A stretch of 64,000 bases of DNA from Paramacrobiotus metropolitanus (taxonomy: Eukaryota; Tardigrada; Eutardigrada; Parachela; Macrobiotidae). The DNA is taken from NCBI RefSeq assembly GCF_019649055.1, contig NW_026570227.1, forward strand, positions 372,001 to 436,000. The letters are read 5' to 3'. This document shows positions 23,736 to 36,492 of this stretch, piece by piece; position 1 is the stretch's first letter; the number at the start of each line of letters is the position of its first letter. The notes under the pieces are model-generated. The model saw only the letters and a list, made by a program, of their open reading frames with translations, ran no database searches and was not told the origin of the DNA. A program made the position numbers and the translations under genes.

Positions 23736-26003
23736 CCATGTTAGCCCTATGGCATCCATGGCAACAAGCTTTGGAGTGACCGCTGGTCTTGAGGTTCTGC
23801 AGATAGCAAGCAAAAACTGGTCTTAGAACACCCGCGGGATCGAGATGTTTCTAAAACATTTTGAAACAGGAAAATCGGATGAGTAAAAGCTGAGATCACC
23901 GGCGCCAAAGGAGAGGTGCCGAAATCCTGGCATAGATAATTAGTATTCATATAACCAGTTTACGGGATCTACATCCGTACGTATTGTCGTGGCGGACATT
24001 AGTTTCGAAAATTTCGATTTAAAGAAACATACGAATCTTCTGATTCAAAAGATTTTATGAGCCTAAGAATTGTAAGAAGCTTTAAAAACGTAAGAAACAC
24101 AAGCAACCTAAGAAAACCTAAAGAAATCTAAGAAATATAAGAAACCTAAAAACCTTAAGAAACCTAAGAAAACCTAAGAAATCTAAGAAATCTAAGAAAT
24201 CTAAGAAATCTAAGAAATCTAAGAAACATTAGAAACTTAAGAACCCTAAGAAAGCTAAGAAACAAAGCAAAAAATACAGATTGCGCTAATCGCCAGCTTG
24301 ATTACTTTTATTATTTTGCCCTGGTTTCACGTTTTTTTTTATTTTGTTTGCCGATGCGATGCCGAAGGCCGCGGGCTGCCTCTGTCGCTGCTACTGTACA
24401 AATGAATAGCCCACGTCCGTCTATGGGGGCCCATGGCAACAATTTCTTTTTGGGGGCCTCTGTTTCCCCGCTGTTGCGCATCGATTAAGCAATAGCGTAA
24501 GATTACCGGCGTCGTTGCGACGATTCTAACGCACTTTTCTGCGTGAAAATCGGCCCAGCCGTTCGGCCAATCATTCGGGACAAAGCATACTCGTGTATAA
24601 GATGTTACGGATGTACAAATACAAGCTGAGCACGGATGAATATTGGCTTACGACTGGGCAAATAAATTATTTTAAAATTCATACGTTGCAGCGTATTCGA
24701 GAAAGCAGTAACAGTTATTTTTTTTGTTTGAAAACAGCTGTTGGGTTTTTGTATAAGAAAACAGATTTTGTTCAGTTTATCGGATTTAACAAATGACAGG
24801 GAATGCTTTGCGGTCAACTTGCGGTTGTATCAGCTGAATTTTCCCTTTTCTTGTCGTTTGGCTTAGTGATTGGCCAACCTGTGGACGCTTGCTGTCAAAC
24901 GGAGTCTATTATCAGTCCAGTCTTTACTAATGTTCAGTTCTTAGATTGTTGACCTTTGTTAATAGAGTTCGTGTCGTTTTGTGGCTTGGCTGCTGTTTTT
25001 CTGTTCATTCTGCTAAACTCGCGAAACTGTAATAGCAACTGTAGCCAACGAAGTGTCGTTCAGTCAGCCCACGGAATATAGGAAACGCAGAGGCGCAGCC
25101 AAAGCTGTTTCATGTTTGAGCTAATTGAGCAAGTACAGTGTAATGTGACCGTGGTAACAGATAAGCCCATGTTAGCCCTATGGCATCCATGGTAACAAGC
25201 TTTCAAGTGACCACTGGGCTTGAGGTTCTGCATATAGCAAACAACGATTAATCTTAGATTACCCGTCAGACCGAGCGGTTCCCAGAACATTTTAAAGCGA
25301 GAAAATTGGATGAGTGGGAGCTGATATCATAGCGAACAAAGAGGAGAGGCAGAAAACCTGCAAGAGATGTATAGTATTCATATAACAAGCTGAGCACGGA
25401 TGAATATTGGCTTACGACTAGGTACTGTAAATAAGTGAGTTAGGATTTTTAGTAGGTCGTAGTATTACTGTTTAGTGAACTGGGTTGCTGTAGGTGAGAG
25501 ATTTACCGATCTGTGGCTACAGCTCAGGGCACTGGGCTCCAAGGTGCGACAGTGACAAAGTGAAATACTAGAAAAGGGTGATGTGCTTTTCGACTTATTT
25601 CAGATCTCATCAAAATCTAAAAGGATACTGTATCAAATTATGAACTGATTGAAATAATTATTAATGCAGGTTTTCCGTCAGTTAACCACAAGAAACGCAG
25701 AGGCGAAGCCAAAGTTGTTTCTTGTGCAAGTGCAGTACTTATAACAAGCATGAAGTATAACATGCCCGTGGTAACAGTCCAGCTCATATTAGCCCTATGG
25801 CATCCATGGTAACAAGCTTTTGGGTGACCACTGTCCTTAGTAATTTCACAACAGCAAAAGGTCATTAGCCGCACAACACCCACCGCCCTGAATAGATTCT
25901 AGAATATTTTAAAGCAAGAAAATTGGTTCAGTAGGAGCTGAGATCACTCGGGACAACGAGGAGAGGCCGAACACCTGCAAGAGATGTTTAGTATTCATAT
26001 ACG
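23735..26003 (+). repeat. Three dispersed copies of a 220-320 bp repeat
   Basis: Copies at about 23735-23956, 25068-25388 and 25676-26003 share ATTAGCCCTATGGCATCCAT, then GAAAATTGG-like and GAGGAGAGG blocks, and end TAGTATTCATATA. A linked block (GCTGAGCACGGATGAATATT) follows at 23609, 24617 and 25389 and recurs inverted, with its extension, at 26567-26796. Probably decayed copies of one mobile element; no coding capacity seen. Confidence 0.7.
24058..24268 (+). repeat. CTAAGAAA-type minisatellite
   Basis: Irregular repeats of CTAAGAAAT/CTAAGAAAC. The same motif occurs at 48935-49035. Confidence 0.85.
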
Positions 26004-26870
26004 AAGTGGCTATGCTACATATGTAACGTACCATGCGCAGTGCAGCACAGCAGTACGAAACTCCTGCGCATAGCCACTTCGTTAAAAATTACATATACTC
26101 AATTATCTTCAGCTAACTTATCTTTAAAGGCTACCATCTTCATCCCAGCTGTCTACGAGAAAAAGATTGTTTTCTTTCACAACCTTATCCATACCAGCTA
26201 CAACAATGGTGGTCTCCAATCCGCCTACAACAAGAAATATTTTTACATTTCTGAAGGTTCACCGGCACTGACCATCAAGAACTGGGCACTGGAAATCGGC
26301 CTGATTGATCCGGAATCAGAAGAAGAAGTTCAAACAGTTAACGCAACCGACAATTCCACTAAACGCCCGCTTGTTGGCGAGCCACCAGCCCAAACAACAA
26401 AAAAAGGAAGAATTTCAGCTGTACCCACCGGAAACTGACTACCGAACATTCCCTGTCTACAAAAAGATCCTGTCTCCCCGCAGAATATGTCCCGTTCATA
26501 AACTGAATGCTAGCTCTTATTTTACATAAAATCGAATACTAATCCCTTGAATACACCGCAACTTATGAATATTAAAATTTTCAGCTGATACAACCGCAAG
26601 TTGACCGCAGAGCATTCCCTGTCCTTTGCTAAATCTGATAAACTAAACAAATCTGTTCTCTGATACAAAACCAACTTTTTCCAAACAAAATAATGACTGT
26701 TACTGCTTTCTCGAATACGCAGCAACGTAACAATTTTAAACTAATTTATTTGCCCAGTCGTAAGCCAATATTCATCCGTGCTCATCTTGTTATGTGAATC
26801 GAAGTGGCTATGCGCAGGAGTTTCGTACTGCTGTGCTGCACTGCGCATGGTACGTTACATAGCAACCATA
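26003..26870 (+). mobile_element. Candidate DNA element with about 70-bp inverted ends
   Basis: CGAAGTGGCTATGC...GCATAGCCACTTCG at 26003-26085 is itself flanked by short inverted repeats and recurs in inverse orientation at 26800-26865. Between them lies a 133-codon frame (26040-26438) with a plausible coding stretch (FHNLIHTSYNNGGLQSAY) that I do not recognise, and the inverted partner of the 24609 repeat. Whether this is one element or two copies of a small one is undecided. Confidence 0.45.
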
Positions 26871-27551
26871 GTAAAGTGCAACCGTACCGTATTTGCATGA
26901 CAATGGGTGCAATGTGGTATTAAGTAAGTACGCTGGATGACAGCATTGCTTAATGGTATAGTTTTTTTTTTTACTTTCCCTGAAATTTTTTTGGCCCCTG
27001 GGGGCCGGGGGGTGCTCCCATCGCTCTCCGATTTAAAACTAGAATGCACACAATAAGATTTGATTTTTCACTACGTAATAATATGTGCATCGTACTGCAT
27101 GCGTTCGATGTTTTTTATAGGTTTACATTGCACATGAATGCAAGGCGCAAGGCATGTGATTACTGTAGTGTAACTGCTGGAAACATAACTTACTACCAGG
27201 CCCGACCGCTGGATTCCTGCTGTCGGTATCAAGCAATGTACCCATACATGCTTTTTTCCTTGCGCCAGACTCAATGGTGCTACTTCATTCACCTTATGCA
27301 GCTTTTTTGTTGCGTCCCCACTGTAAAAGTGTCGAATTTATAAAGAGTGGCACGGAGGCACGCGCCCCTCTGGAATTTTCGAAGAAGTGCGCACTTTAAA
27401 AAATAAAGAAGTGGAGTACTCCTATTCCGCTAATGCAGTTGCCGATTTTGTAAAAGACTAAAACAAAAAAACATTTTTTTGTAGAACTCGTACTCTGGCG
27501 TTTGTTGGTTTCGCTTTCCGCGCGAATGAAGCTCTCGAGATCTTTACTGTA

Positions 27552-27700
27552 CAAGCCTGTCCGGTAATTTCTTACGAATCAATACAGCGAAATACATACA
27601 CAAATGTACGACGTAGTGTAGTGGCAATTGCCACAGGGCAAACTCAGCGCGAAATATGTGCTGTTTGTACCTTTACGTAGGAAATTACCGGACAAGCTTG
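27552..27700. mobile_element. Tc1/mariner-type MITE, TA-flanked
   Basis: Inverted repeats CAAGCCTGTCCGGTAATTTC and CAAGCTTGTCCGGTAATTTC, flanked by TA on both sides; 149 bp. The CAAGCCYGTCCGG start is shared with the element at 63006-63349. Confidence 0.8.
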
Positions 27701-27702
27701 TA

Positions 27703-28658
27703 CATACTTTATTTATTCAGTCTAAAATCTTCGTTCGAAATATAGGAGTAAGTTCAGCGTATTTCCCATAGTACGCGCAAATGTTGCAGAATACAGAGCA
27801 TGAACATGTATGTACTCATTAATAAACAATCGTAAATAGCATGACCAAAAATGTGATGTAATTGCCAACAGTTCTACTCTAACGTTTCTAGAGCAATATA
27901 TTTCATCATCCTCTAGTTTTTTTGGTTCAGAGTGCCTCGCCCAAGCGATTTAAATTTGCCTACCCAGTGCCCCACCACGAGGCATTGAAGGTGTAGCCAC
28001 CACCCGGAAAACACGGGTGTTGGCTGCGTGCACGGGTGTCTACGCGGATGTTGGCTGCGCACACGGCTTTTTAAACTTGAATTTTTTTACGTTTTTGTGT
28101 TGGCTGATTTGATGTTTGTATTCGAGTTTTCTTACTGTGACTTTCAAATAATTCACAGTGCTGCAGTAATAAGCATTAGCCGGTAACAGAGTACTTTTGA
28201 TATATTTATTATACGACAAAATTTGCAATGCCCCGGTTCTGCGACAAGCAATTTTTGATGTATTGACATTTTCCGAGCAAACACGCGGTTCTTAAAACGG
28301 CATGCTTCATTATACTTCTGGAGGTCGTTTTAATGCACATTTTCGCTTCTAAAATGCATGGTCTAAGGAACTATTTATATAATGGCTTTTTGGAACTCAA
28401 AAAACAGCCATCCTAAGAAAATATTTTTCGGTGAAGAGAGCACGAAAGTTTTCTTTCTTGAACGGAACCGGGTACAACTGTATTTTCACTTAACAATTGT
28501 ACTGCCACTTGACAGTATTTTCGTTAAAAAATTATGGATTTTGTGACAAATTTCTGTAGTTAATTATTTAAAAAAAACTGCGAAATAAAAGAATATAAAA
28601 ACGTTAAATTATTAGTAAATAAATTTTAATTGAATAAATTTAGAACTAAATAAATTAC
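27703..28658. other. No gene seen
   Basis: AT-rich. Near 27960-28060 a short GC-rich stretch repeats CACGGGTGTTGGCTGCG-like units. Nothing else supportable. Confidence 0.4.
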
Positions 28659-29641
28659 CCGTGCCCATAGCCAACGCCCGTGCGGACCCAAAAAGGTCGC
28701 CACTGCACGCACACCGTTGACCAATTTTCATGCTCTGTTGTTTAGAAAAATGTAGTTTGCGGCTTACAAGGTGCCCCCATAAATCAACTAGATAGGGCAA
28801 GGCCTGCGAACAGTCCCACACTTTTAACGTGCGAAATGCTCGCTCTCCGTTCCTTGTTTTCTTTTGCTCGTCCAAGTATCCCACACTTTCCACAAAGGTC
28901 ATGTAGTCTGAAAACTCTTGCAATAGTGTTCAGTAAACATTTTACTGTTAGCATATGATATTATAATGTACTGTAAATTTTGCCGCCGCAGCAGGAAATA
29001 TTGCTTCTGTTATCAGTCAGTATTGTCATATCAGTATTGCATATTATGGAATAAGCATTGTCATATTAAATTTGTGACAGATTTGCTTGCTTACGCTTTA
29101 GATCGGAATGCTCATGAGCTTGTGATAGAGGCGTGATGGTTTCGATGTCAACTGGATTTTCAATTGCCGACTCAATCAGTGTCTTCGCTTTTGCATAAAA
29201 CTGCACCAGTACTGACGCCTCCTTTCGAAAGTTAGCCTTCAGTTCGCTGACGTCATAGAATTTCATCCGATAAGTCTACAGACACAGTGCGACTGTTTTA
29301 GTGTTGAAAAGGTTTTGGCTTATTGTCGGAGGTCACCTTTTATTTATATGGAAATACGTAAATGGGAATCGGTTATATGTTAACTTCATAAACAGGTAAA
29401 TTAGAATTTATATATTGTTAATAAGTCTTAAAAAATTGGGGACACCGAGATCGGAAAAATATTTACCTTTTGAAAAATATTTACCTTCCCAACAACAACT
29501 TGCTGCACCTTTGAAACCTCACTGTTTAAAGCTGACAGTACTGCACTTCCCGAATGGTCAGAAACCATAATATTGATGGCTTCACCACCGTGTGCTCTGC
29601 CATATGGTGCAGTGGTGTGAACGACAGTAAACACGAGCGGT
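28659..29641 (-). CDS. Multi-exon gene fragment, unrecognised
   Basis: Three minus-strand exons with matching phases: 29641-29485 (after tttcag; PLVFTVVHTTAPYGRAHGG; donor AAG|GTAAAT), 29275-29095 (after ctgtag; MKFYDVSELKANFRKEASVL, helical; donor C|GTAAGC) and 28916 to about 28659 (FSDYMTFVESVGYLDEQKK; possible donor GG|GTAATT). The agreement of three splice pairs makes a real gene likely, but I cannot assign a family. Neither the start nor the end was found; the 3' end runs into AT-rich sequence. Confidence 0.45.
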
Positions 29642-30287
29642 CTGAAAACAGATTACTTGATATATTAGTGAATATTTTGGATTGAAACGTTGGAATAAAA
29701 GTTAAGTTAAGCTTATTATTTAGGAGATTATTTTTACTGTACTTCTCGTGCTCGCGAAAGTTTTTCCTTTTGTAAATGGCGATTAGCGATGACACGCTGA
29801 AATTTCCCGGAAGTTGCAATCCAGTGATTAGCGGTTCTTTTTGGACGTCATTTGTCAGCTTTAGGTTCGTAATAGACACACGTAACCTAAATATAGGTAA
29901 CCGTCAGTTAATTATTGTTGTCAGTGTATACATGAGTTTGGTTAACCCTCCAACGCTCACTACCCGAACGGGTGGGAGTTTTCTCGTGAAAACCGGGAAT
30001 TCCCGATGAAAAAATTCAATTAAGAAAGGGAATTTTTTTTGTGCCTGTACTGACCATAGGTCACCGGCGGTGACATGGGTGTTTAGCAACACCATTGGGC
30101 GCAGACGGTCCTAGTCATGAAAACGATTAATTCTAAAATAATTCGGCGAACAACAGCTGACCGAAACAAAAACGTTTATCGTATAGTCCATAAAGAGGGC
30201 TTCAAAACAAGGGTATTGCAGTGGGCAGTAAACTGACCATTGGTCAACAAAACTGGAAAATAAAAGAAACGGATTTTGCATGATTAA

Positions 30288-30887
30288 GAGAAGTGGCCCG
30301 GTACATGGTACCAAATTCGTGTACATGGAGGAAAACTTTCACTTTCGTGCACTCCCAAACACATTTTTCCTTCGGTTTATGCCATTCTGTAGCCAGACGA
30401 TTTGTAAATACTGGCGTGAAAACCGTTTGTGCGCGCAACATCCTGTTCGGGAGTTATGGCTGCTAGAAAATTCCGAAAAGTTTAAATGCATTCAGGTGTA
30501 CCAAAAGTCTCATTATGGACTGATCTCCCTCAAATTTTGCACGTAAATGCACATCGCCATGAAGATCGTTTTTACACCGATCCAGGCTTCCATGATTTTT
30601 TTCAAATTTTAAAATAAATTGCATGCATTTACGTGCAAAATTTGAGGGAGATCAGTCCATAATGAGACTTTTGGTACACCTGAATGCATTTAAACTTTTC
30701 GGAATTTTCTAGCAGCCATAACTCCCGAACCGGATGTTGCGCGCACAAACGGTTTTCACGCCAGTGTATACAAATGTTCTGGCTACAGAATGTCATAAAC
30801 CGAAACAAAAATGCGTTTAGGGGTGCGCGAAAGTGAAAGTTTTCGTGGATGTACCCGAATTTGGTACCATGTACCGGGCCACTTCCC
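30288..30887. mobile_element. 600-bp palindromic element flanked by TTAA
   Basis: The two arms, each about 280 bp, are near-perfect inverted copies about a centre near 30585. Ends are GAGAAGTGGCCCGGTACATG and its complement, with TTAA on both sides (30284-30287, 30888-30891). TTAA targets are the hallmark of piggyBac-type transposition. No protein is encoded; open frames are arm shadows. A related copy lies at 52971-53419. Confidence 0.85.
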
Positions 30888-30891
30888 TTAA

Positions 30892-32020
30892 GTAACTGGG
30901 GGTAACTGGACACAACAAATACAGCGATTTTCAACAACCCAATTCTCAAAACAACATTACTTTTCGCATAAGACATCCCGTAACAGTCGTTATGCCACGC
31001 CGAGCTGCTTTTACACTGCATGCATGGTGCATGATTGCACTTTTATGGATGTAGCTGCGGCGTTTGGATCGGAAATCAGCGATGACGGACCAGTAGTACG
31101 TGCGGAAATGATGCGCTGAAATTCACATCAGCAGTCCTGGAAGCAGCAGCCGCCATCATCAACTCAGCATCGACCGAATGTTAATAACACACCTGGCGCA
31201 AAGGTCACTACACACTACCGGCCATGTGTCTGTTGGAGTATCATCCCGAAGTAGTTTTTCCTGCATGCCTACACCGCTGTAAGGTCCGGTTCGTGTAAAC
31301 TGCAGTAGATCGCAAGAGGCGCAAGGCAGACTGCAGGGTTGTCATGCCGATTACAGTGGTAATGCACTATTGCAAATTACGAAACAAGGTTACCACGCTC
31401 GGTTATCTTGAAGGTTTGATTGTCCAGAAACGACCACCGATTCGTTCATTTGAGGGCCATAGCCGACCGCCCAGGGTGCCGCCCAACTAAATTGTTTTTG
31501 AAAAAGTTCTGGCAAGCAGAACCTTGTGCAGCATGTTAGAAGGCCGAACCAACAAGACCTTAACCGTGTTACGTTATAAACTCCACTATCGTCACGTGCT
31601 GCCCCTGGCACTGTACGTAGCTAAGTCTAACGTAGAAATCCCGACGTGGATTTTGAAACTTCATTTACGAAACACAATTCAAGTGACTGCTAGATGACTT
31701 CCAGTGGACTAAACCAGAGTGGACCATCTAGCATTATCAAGCTTGGCGCTTATATAGCCACATTCGGGTAAACATCCACATTAAGAAACTTCTGAAAACT
31801 TTCAAAGTCAAAGATTACTCGATAACAACATTAAAGCGACATAACAAGAGATACAGAGAAGACGGGAAATCTGTCAATTCAGGTCTTATCAACTTATGCC
31901 CAAATATAGAACTAATTGATATTCTCTCAGTTCGCTTTGTGGCTAACGATCTTGTTTACGCCAGGCTGTATCTTAATATACGTAGCTCACACGGGGCTGT
32001 GCGGCTGGTCACATATTTGA
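30892..32020. other. No gene seen
   Basis: Mixed composition, no domain-bearing frame on either strand. Confidence 0.4.
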
Positions 32021-33495
32021 GTGTGTATGTCCCAAAATGATGGACGGTAAATGTCGGTAATAATTCACTTTAAAACTTTACAAACAATGTTCTTTTCAGT
32101 CCAAAATCAATTGACCAATTCGGAAGGAATGCATCGAGAAACTTTGTTCGATAAAATAACTGCACGTGGACAAAACACTGAGTGCGAAGATTTCGGTTGT
32201 GAGTTCGATTGGAAATTACCTGTCTTTACCTAAACGTATTTCGCATACGCGTCACTATAGAGCTTAGTGACGAGTATATTGATTGACCTTTAGAGGACGA
32301 TTTCCGTACAGGATGTATGTCGTATTCCTTAGGATTATTCAGTATTCACGCGGTCACCACTGGGACACAAAAAAAACTGTGCCAAGACGTGGCAGTCATT
32401 TTAATTGTTTAATTTTTCTCATGGTATGCTTTACTATGGTTTGTTTGTTGTTGACTTGTTGTTGAGATGTTCTTTTGCCTGTGCCATGTGCAACTGTACA
32501 TCTATACGGGCATATTGAGCAAATCTTTGTAATTTTTTCCTTCACAAATTTCAGTGAAGAACTACACAAATCTAAGAGGTTTACCCGCCTTCTTAGCAGG
32601 GTGATTAAGGATCTTGGCAGCGCCATACTGACCATTTCTGCGGATGCGGTCTTCTTTCGCAGTTCAATTACAAAGCACCCGACGAACCCACACATCACAC
32701 ACCACACTGCCCTTGTCGAGCGGTGCATCACTTTCGCCCGACGAATTCCCGTAGTCCCGGTACACACGGGATGACAAAGCGTGCAGACAAACTTTATTCG
32801 GCTTGCTGACATCCAAATTAACCAGTTCGGCGCTGGTCCACTGGACATCCCGGTAATGTGCAGAGGGACGCGGATCGCAGCTCTGATACTGGTGTAGAAC
32901 ACTAGAATCTACACAGATGATTCCAGAAATAACTGTAACACGCTCACCACAAACTGTTCAAGGTCAGTACGGTACTTGCGGTACCTAAGCAATGCCACCA
33001 GAACTGGTTAGCGCGCTGCAGTTCCCCACTCCGCTCTACCAAACTGCAACGTATATCCATGCACACTCGCGGGGTACTGAGGATTTCGGCCGACGATGCA
33101 CAGACACGGCGGCAGCGCGTCCGGTTCATGGTGTGCAGCGATAGGAAGACCTCCTCCAGCAGCACACGCGGCAACGGCAGACCGATTGCCACGGTGTGGT
33201 CCTACGATGTGGCCGTGTGCAGCCCGTCAAGCGCCGCATTCTCGGTGATACTGTTGATGTGCATCTGTCCCAGCAAAATATATCAAGTTACTGTTGTTGA
33301 GCAGATTCAAGCTTATCCCGTACTTTCTAGCATAAAGTTACAGATAGCGCGAAAGTTGCGATATGAACGAGTGTCATTACGCTATGTCCACCACAATGAG
33401 AAGTTCACCTGAAACAGAAATTCCGGGACAAGCTTGTACAGCTTGCCGGATTGTTACAGTTTTAGTATGAGCTAAAGCACGACCCATGAGAAATC
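32021..33495 (-). pseudogene. F-box cassette, unit D
   Basis: Duplicate of the 3' half of unit A. The F-box segment is at 33192-33050 (LPLPRVLLEEVFLSLHTMNR) and the C-terminal segment at 32850-32600 (SKPNKVCLHALSSRVYRDYG). The middle segment present at 4335-4690 of unit A is missing: the F-box part runs directly into the GTACCGCAAGTACCG stretch. The Kelch half is not beside it. The left end starts at the tgtcccaaaatgatg block and the right end breaks inside the hairpin, next to the gag element. Confidence 0.62.
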
Positions 33496-33938
33496 GTGGC
33501 ATAAAGGCGTACTGGCGTTATAGCGTTAGATAACGCCAATATGCACTGCAAGATAACATTTTACAAGCATTTCCGTATCTCTTCATGTTTGTCTGGCTAA
33601 AGAGTGTTGATAATTACGTCGTAGGAGTATTATTAACTTTAGGTGACCAGCCCGTTCACAAACTTTCACAACCGTTCACTCGGTTCGCAACCTTCCCCAC
33701 AGACTCTCACTTCGTGCACTACTTTGTGTACTGTTCACTCCGTCTTCTCCCTTTTCAGTTTCTTACTTTTAACGTTCTCTCATAAGCAGAAGTGGGAGAA
33801 AATTCTGCGTTTAATTCCCGCACCATAATCTTGCAAAGTTCAAAAGATTGAATAATAATGCCTATAAATGCTCTGTCTCGTACCCAAGCGTTGTGATCCG
33901 GAAAAGCTTCTTTTTTATTCACTTGCCCAAACTGGACC

Positions 33939-35660
33939 TTAATGGACGAACCAACTAATCACAAAACGCCGTGCATATAGAGGTTCATTTTGAAATTTAT
34001 TTTTAGCCTTAACTGGGTTTTTGTACAAGTAGAACCAGTGTTTGGTATCTTTGTACTTCCGCTGCTCGGCTTTCCAAAACTCTTCGTTCACGAAGTTTTC
34101 AGCCATAAAGGCTACTTCAGTATCATCCCGCTTACCCCCGCAAACTTGACTGGTCACAGTTGTTTGCGACGTCTCGGGCGGTAGCTCATTGGGCATTGTT
34201 CGCCCCCGCAAATTTGAGTGCTGCTGCATTTCAGTTTTCACATTTTCAGTTAATATTATATTACACTGCACAGTACGAAATTCCAATGAACGTGCTTCCA
34301 CATTTTTCATATTATAACGTCTCAATACTTCAATCGGCGGTTCCTTGACACTTCTTTCCATGTGCCTTCAAAAGTACAGTTCTTAGCTGGGTGCAGTTCA
34401 TGGCATTTGAAACAGATCGGCTGACCGCTATCGGTTCGCCATTTATTCACGTCAATTTCAAAATTTCCAATCATGTACGGCTTTGTACCGCAATTACTGC
34501 AACTTTCACAATTTTCATACTCGTACTCTTCGTCGTATTCACATTCGTCATCATTTAAACTTCCAGTTTCATACAAGTACTCATCGTATTGTACTTTTAC
34601 AATCATCATCATACTCAAAACAATCAATGTTTTCATACATTTCTTTTTGTACTTTCAAAGAGTACAACGTTTTCAGTTGTGCCATTACATCTTCCACAGT
34701 TTTCGGTTTTGACATTACCAGCTTGCCATATCATTCCATTCGGGTTTTCTTCAGTCCCTGAACAAGTACTGAAACTCTTTCTTCTTCCTTCGTATTCAAA
34801 GTGTTTAACCAGTTTAAAAAGCCATCTACATACGAATTTACCGTGTCTTCCTCTTTGAAGGCACGTGCGTACATCGCCTGCCGTATTTCGGCCGGGTCAC
34901 TCTCCGATGAGAAGTGATTAATTAATAACGCTTTCCAGTAATTCCAGTCTTTATCTGGATTTAATTTTTTAATTTCCGCATACCACAAGTACGCGTCACC
35001 TTTCAGTGCATACGACAGTCCTTTTTCAATCAACTGTTTTTCACTCCATTCATTCAAGTCTTTACACCTTTCACAGTCCATAATGAACCGTTCAACTTTA
35101 CCGCTTTGTTGTGTACCTTCGTATACTTGCGGGTACTGTATTTTTTCAGACGCTTTAGGTATTCGCTGCATATCTTCCATCTTTACTAATAAAGCTAACT
35201 GACGTTCCATCAGTTCATCTGCTCGCGTTTTTGCTTCGCGACATTCATTTTCAATTCGTCCAGCTTTATTACGCAATTTTACCAGTTCAGCAGTTAAAGC
35301 ACTGTTGCTAATTTCCATGTCTGTATTACGGCCGTTCAGTGCATGACAGATACGATTTGCGTTACTGTACTTCCTTTGCAAGGCTAGTGCAGTATATAGA
35401 GATGCCCAAGCAATCTCTTTTAATTCATTAACCTTCATTTCATCGTCAATCTTTACATCCCAGTTTTCAATTGCTGCTTCAAATCTATTCTGGTCAAGCG
35501 ACGATTCAATCAGTTCCGACTGCAACGGGTGCATGTCGTACCACAATTCTTCATTATCAGCAATACCGCCGAACTGTACGGCATTTTCATTTCGCTTTGC
35601 TGCATTATCGTATGCAGGTGACGATGCGCTCTCCATTCTTTTAAGTTTAGCCGTGTCCAT
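33939..35660 (-). pseudogene. Gag-like polyprotein, interrupted
   Basis: Starts at ATG 35660. Residues 1-309 contain coiled-coil-rich sequence (LRNKAGRIENECREAKTRAD) and then a Ty3-type capsid region (VERFIMDCERC; GDAYLWYAEIKKLNPDKDW; KALLINHFSSESDPAEIRQA). A stop at 34731 interrupts it, and the same frame stays open behind the stop (AQLKTLYSLKVQKEM). The frame then changes near 34590, where an acidic Tyr/Glu stretch leads to a zinc-knuckle-like CFKCHELHPAKNC (CX2CX3HX4C, one residue shorter than canonical). It changes again near 34360 into a charged tail ending at 33939. One stop and two frame changes mark it as dead. Confidence 0.7.
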
Positions 35661-36469
35661 TGCACTGGCTTTAAGTTTTTATCCGGTAGGCTTTATTCTA
35701 CGCGGAAACCTTGGCTTCGCTTTTGTTTCAGTGTTCGTTACACTGACTACCGGGTTGACTCTTTTGTTCTCACCCGTATACTTTAGATTTTCAGTTTGAG
35801 ATTATGGTCTCCGGTGGTCTCTCACCGCTCACAGCGCTCGCAATTGCTCTGGCTGTATGGCTACGCTACGCTAAGATTTTGGTGCACCTGTATGCTTGGC
35901 TTCTCGCTCTTGCATACAATACTTTAGCTCAAGATTGTGTCGGCACTGTATATGCTCAGGCACTGCTCTGGCATACAAAAAACTTTAGCTCAAGGAAACT
36001 GCTTTCGATTTCTATCTACTCACAGCCGATTACGTAATCGCTACGCTTCAGATTCTCGGAAACTCGTGCTCTGGCCAGTAGCTACGAGTACCTACTTTAG
36101 AATCAATTCACTTCATCATTTCCATTCAGTTCACATTCACTTCAGTTTCATTCGTGCTCATGGGTCGATCTACAGGTTATCCCTGCATCGCCCTGCTGGC
36201 AGGACAAACTGCTCAGCGTCCAGACAGGGCAAAGCCCCCGGACATTTACAAGTTTTCGTCGTGGGTCGCAGGCACGGGCAGAATCGGCTCACCACCAACC
36301 TACCCGTCGCCAGTACCCGGACTACTAACGCTTTAGGTGTCCAGACGGCAGACCAGCTGCCCGGACATCCGTCCAGTCAGTACAAATGTACCCGGACTGA
36401 GCACAATCTAGAAGCCAACATTCACAATCGCAGTTTCAGTCACAGGTTTACTTAGCTAGCCATCGGTTA

Positions 36470-36492
36470 GGTTCGAACATCGGTGGGCGCCA
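36470..36492 (-). promoter_or_regulatory. Primer-binding site, tRNA-Lys type
   Basis: The minus strand reads TGGCGCCCACCG directly next to the LTR. The plus strand GGTTCGAACATC continues the resemblance to a tRNA T-arm. TGGCGCCC is the classical lysine-tRNA primer start. Confidence 0.75.

Noticed and set aside
24058-24268. Possible telomere-like repeat
   Set aside because: CTAAGAAA units are irregular, internal, and do not match a telomere repeat I know; better described as a minisatellite.
30280-31021. Two near-identical proteins on opposite strands at 30280-30546 and 30629-31021
   Set aside because: They are mirror images from the arms of the palindromic TTAA element.
34473-34858. Several Ser/Tyr/His-rich plus-strand frames
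   Set aside because: They are antisense shadows of the acidic Tyr/Glu region of the gag on the minus strand.
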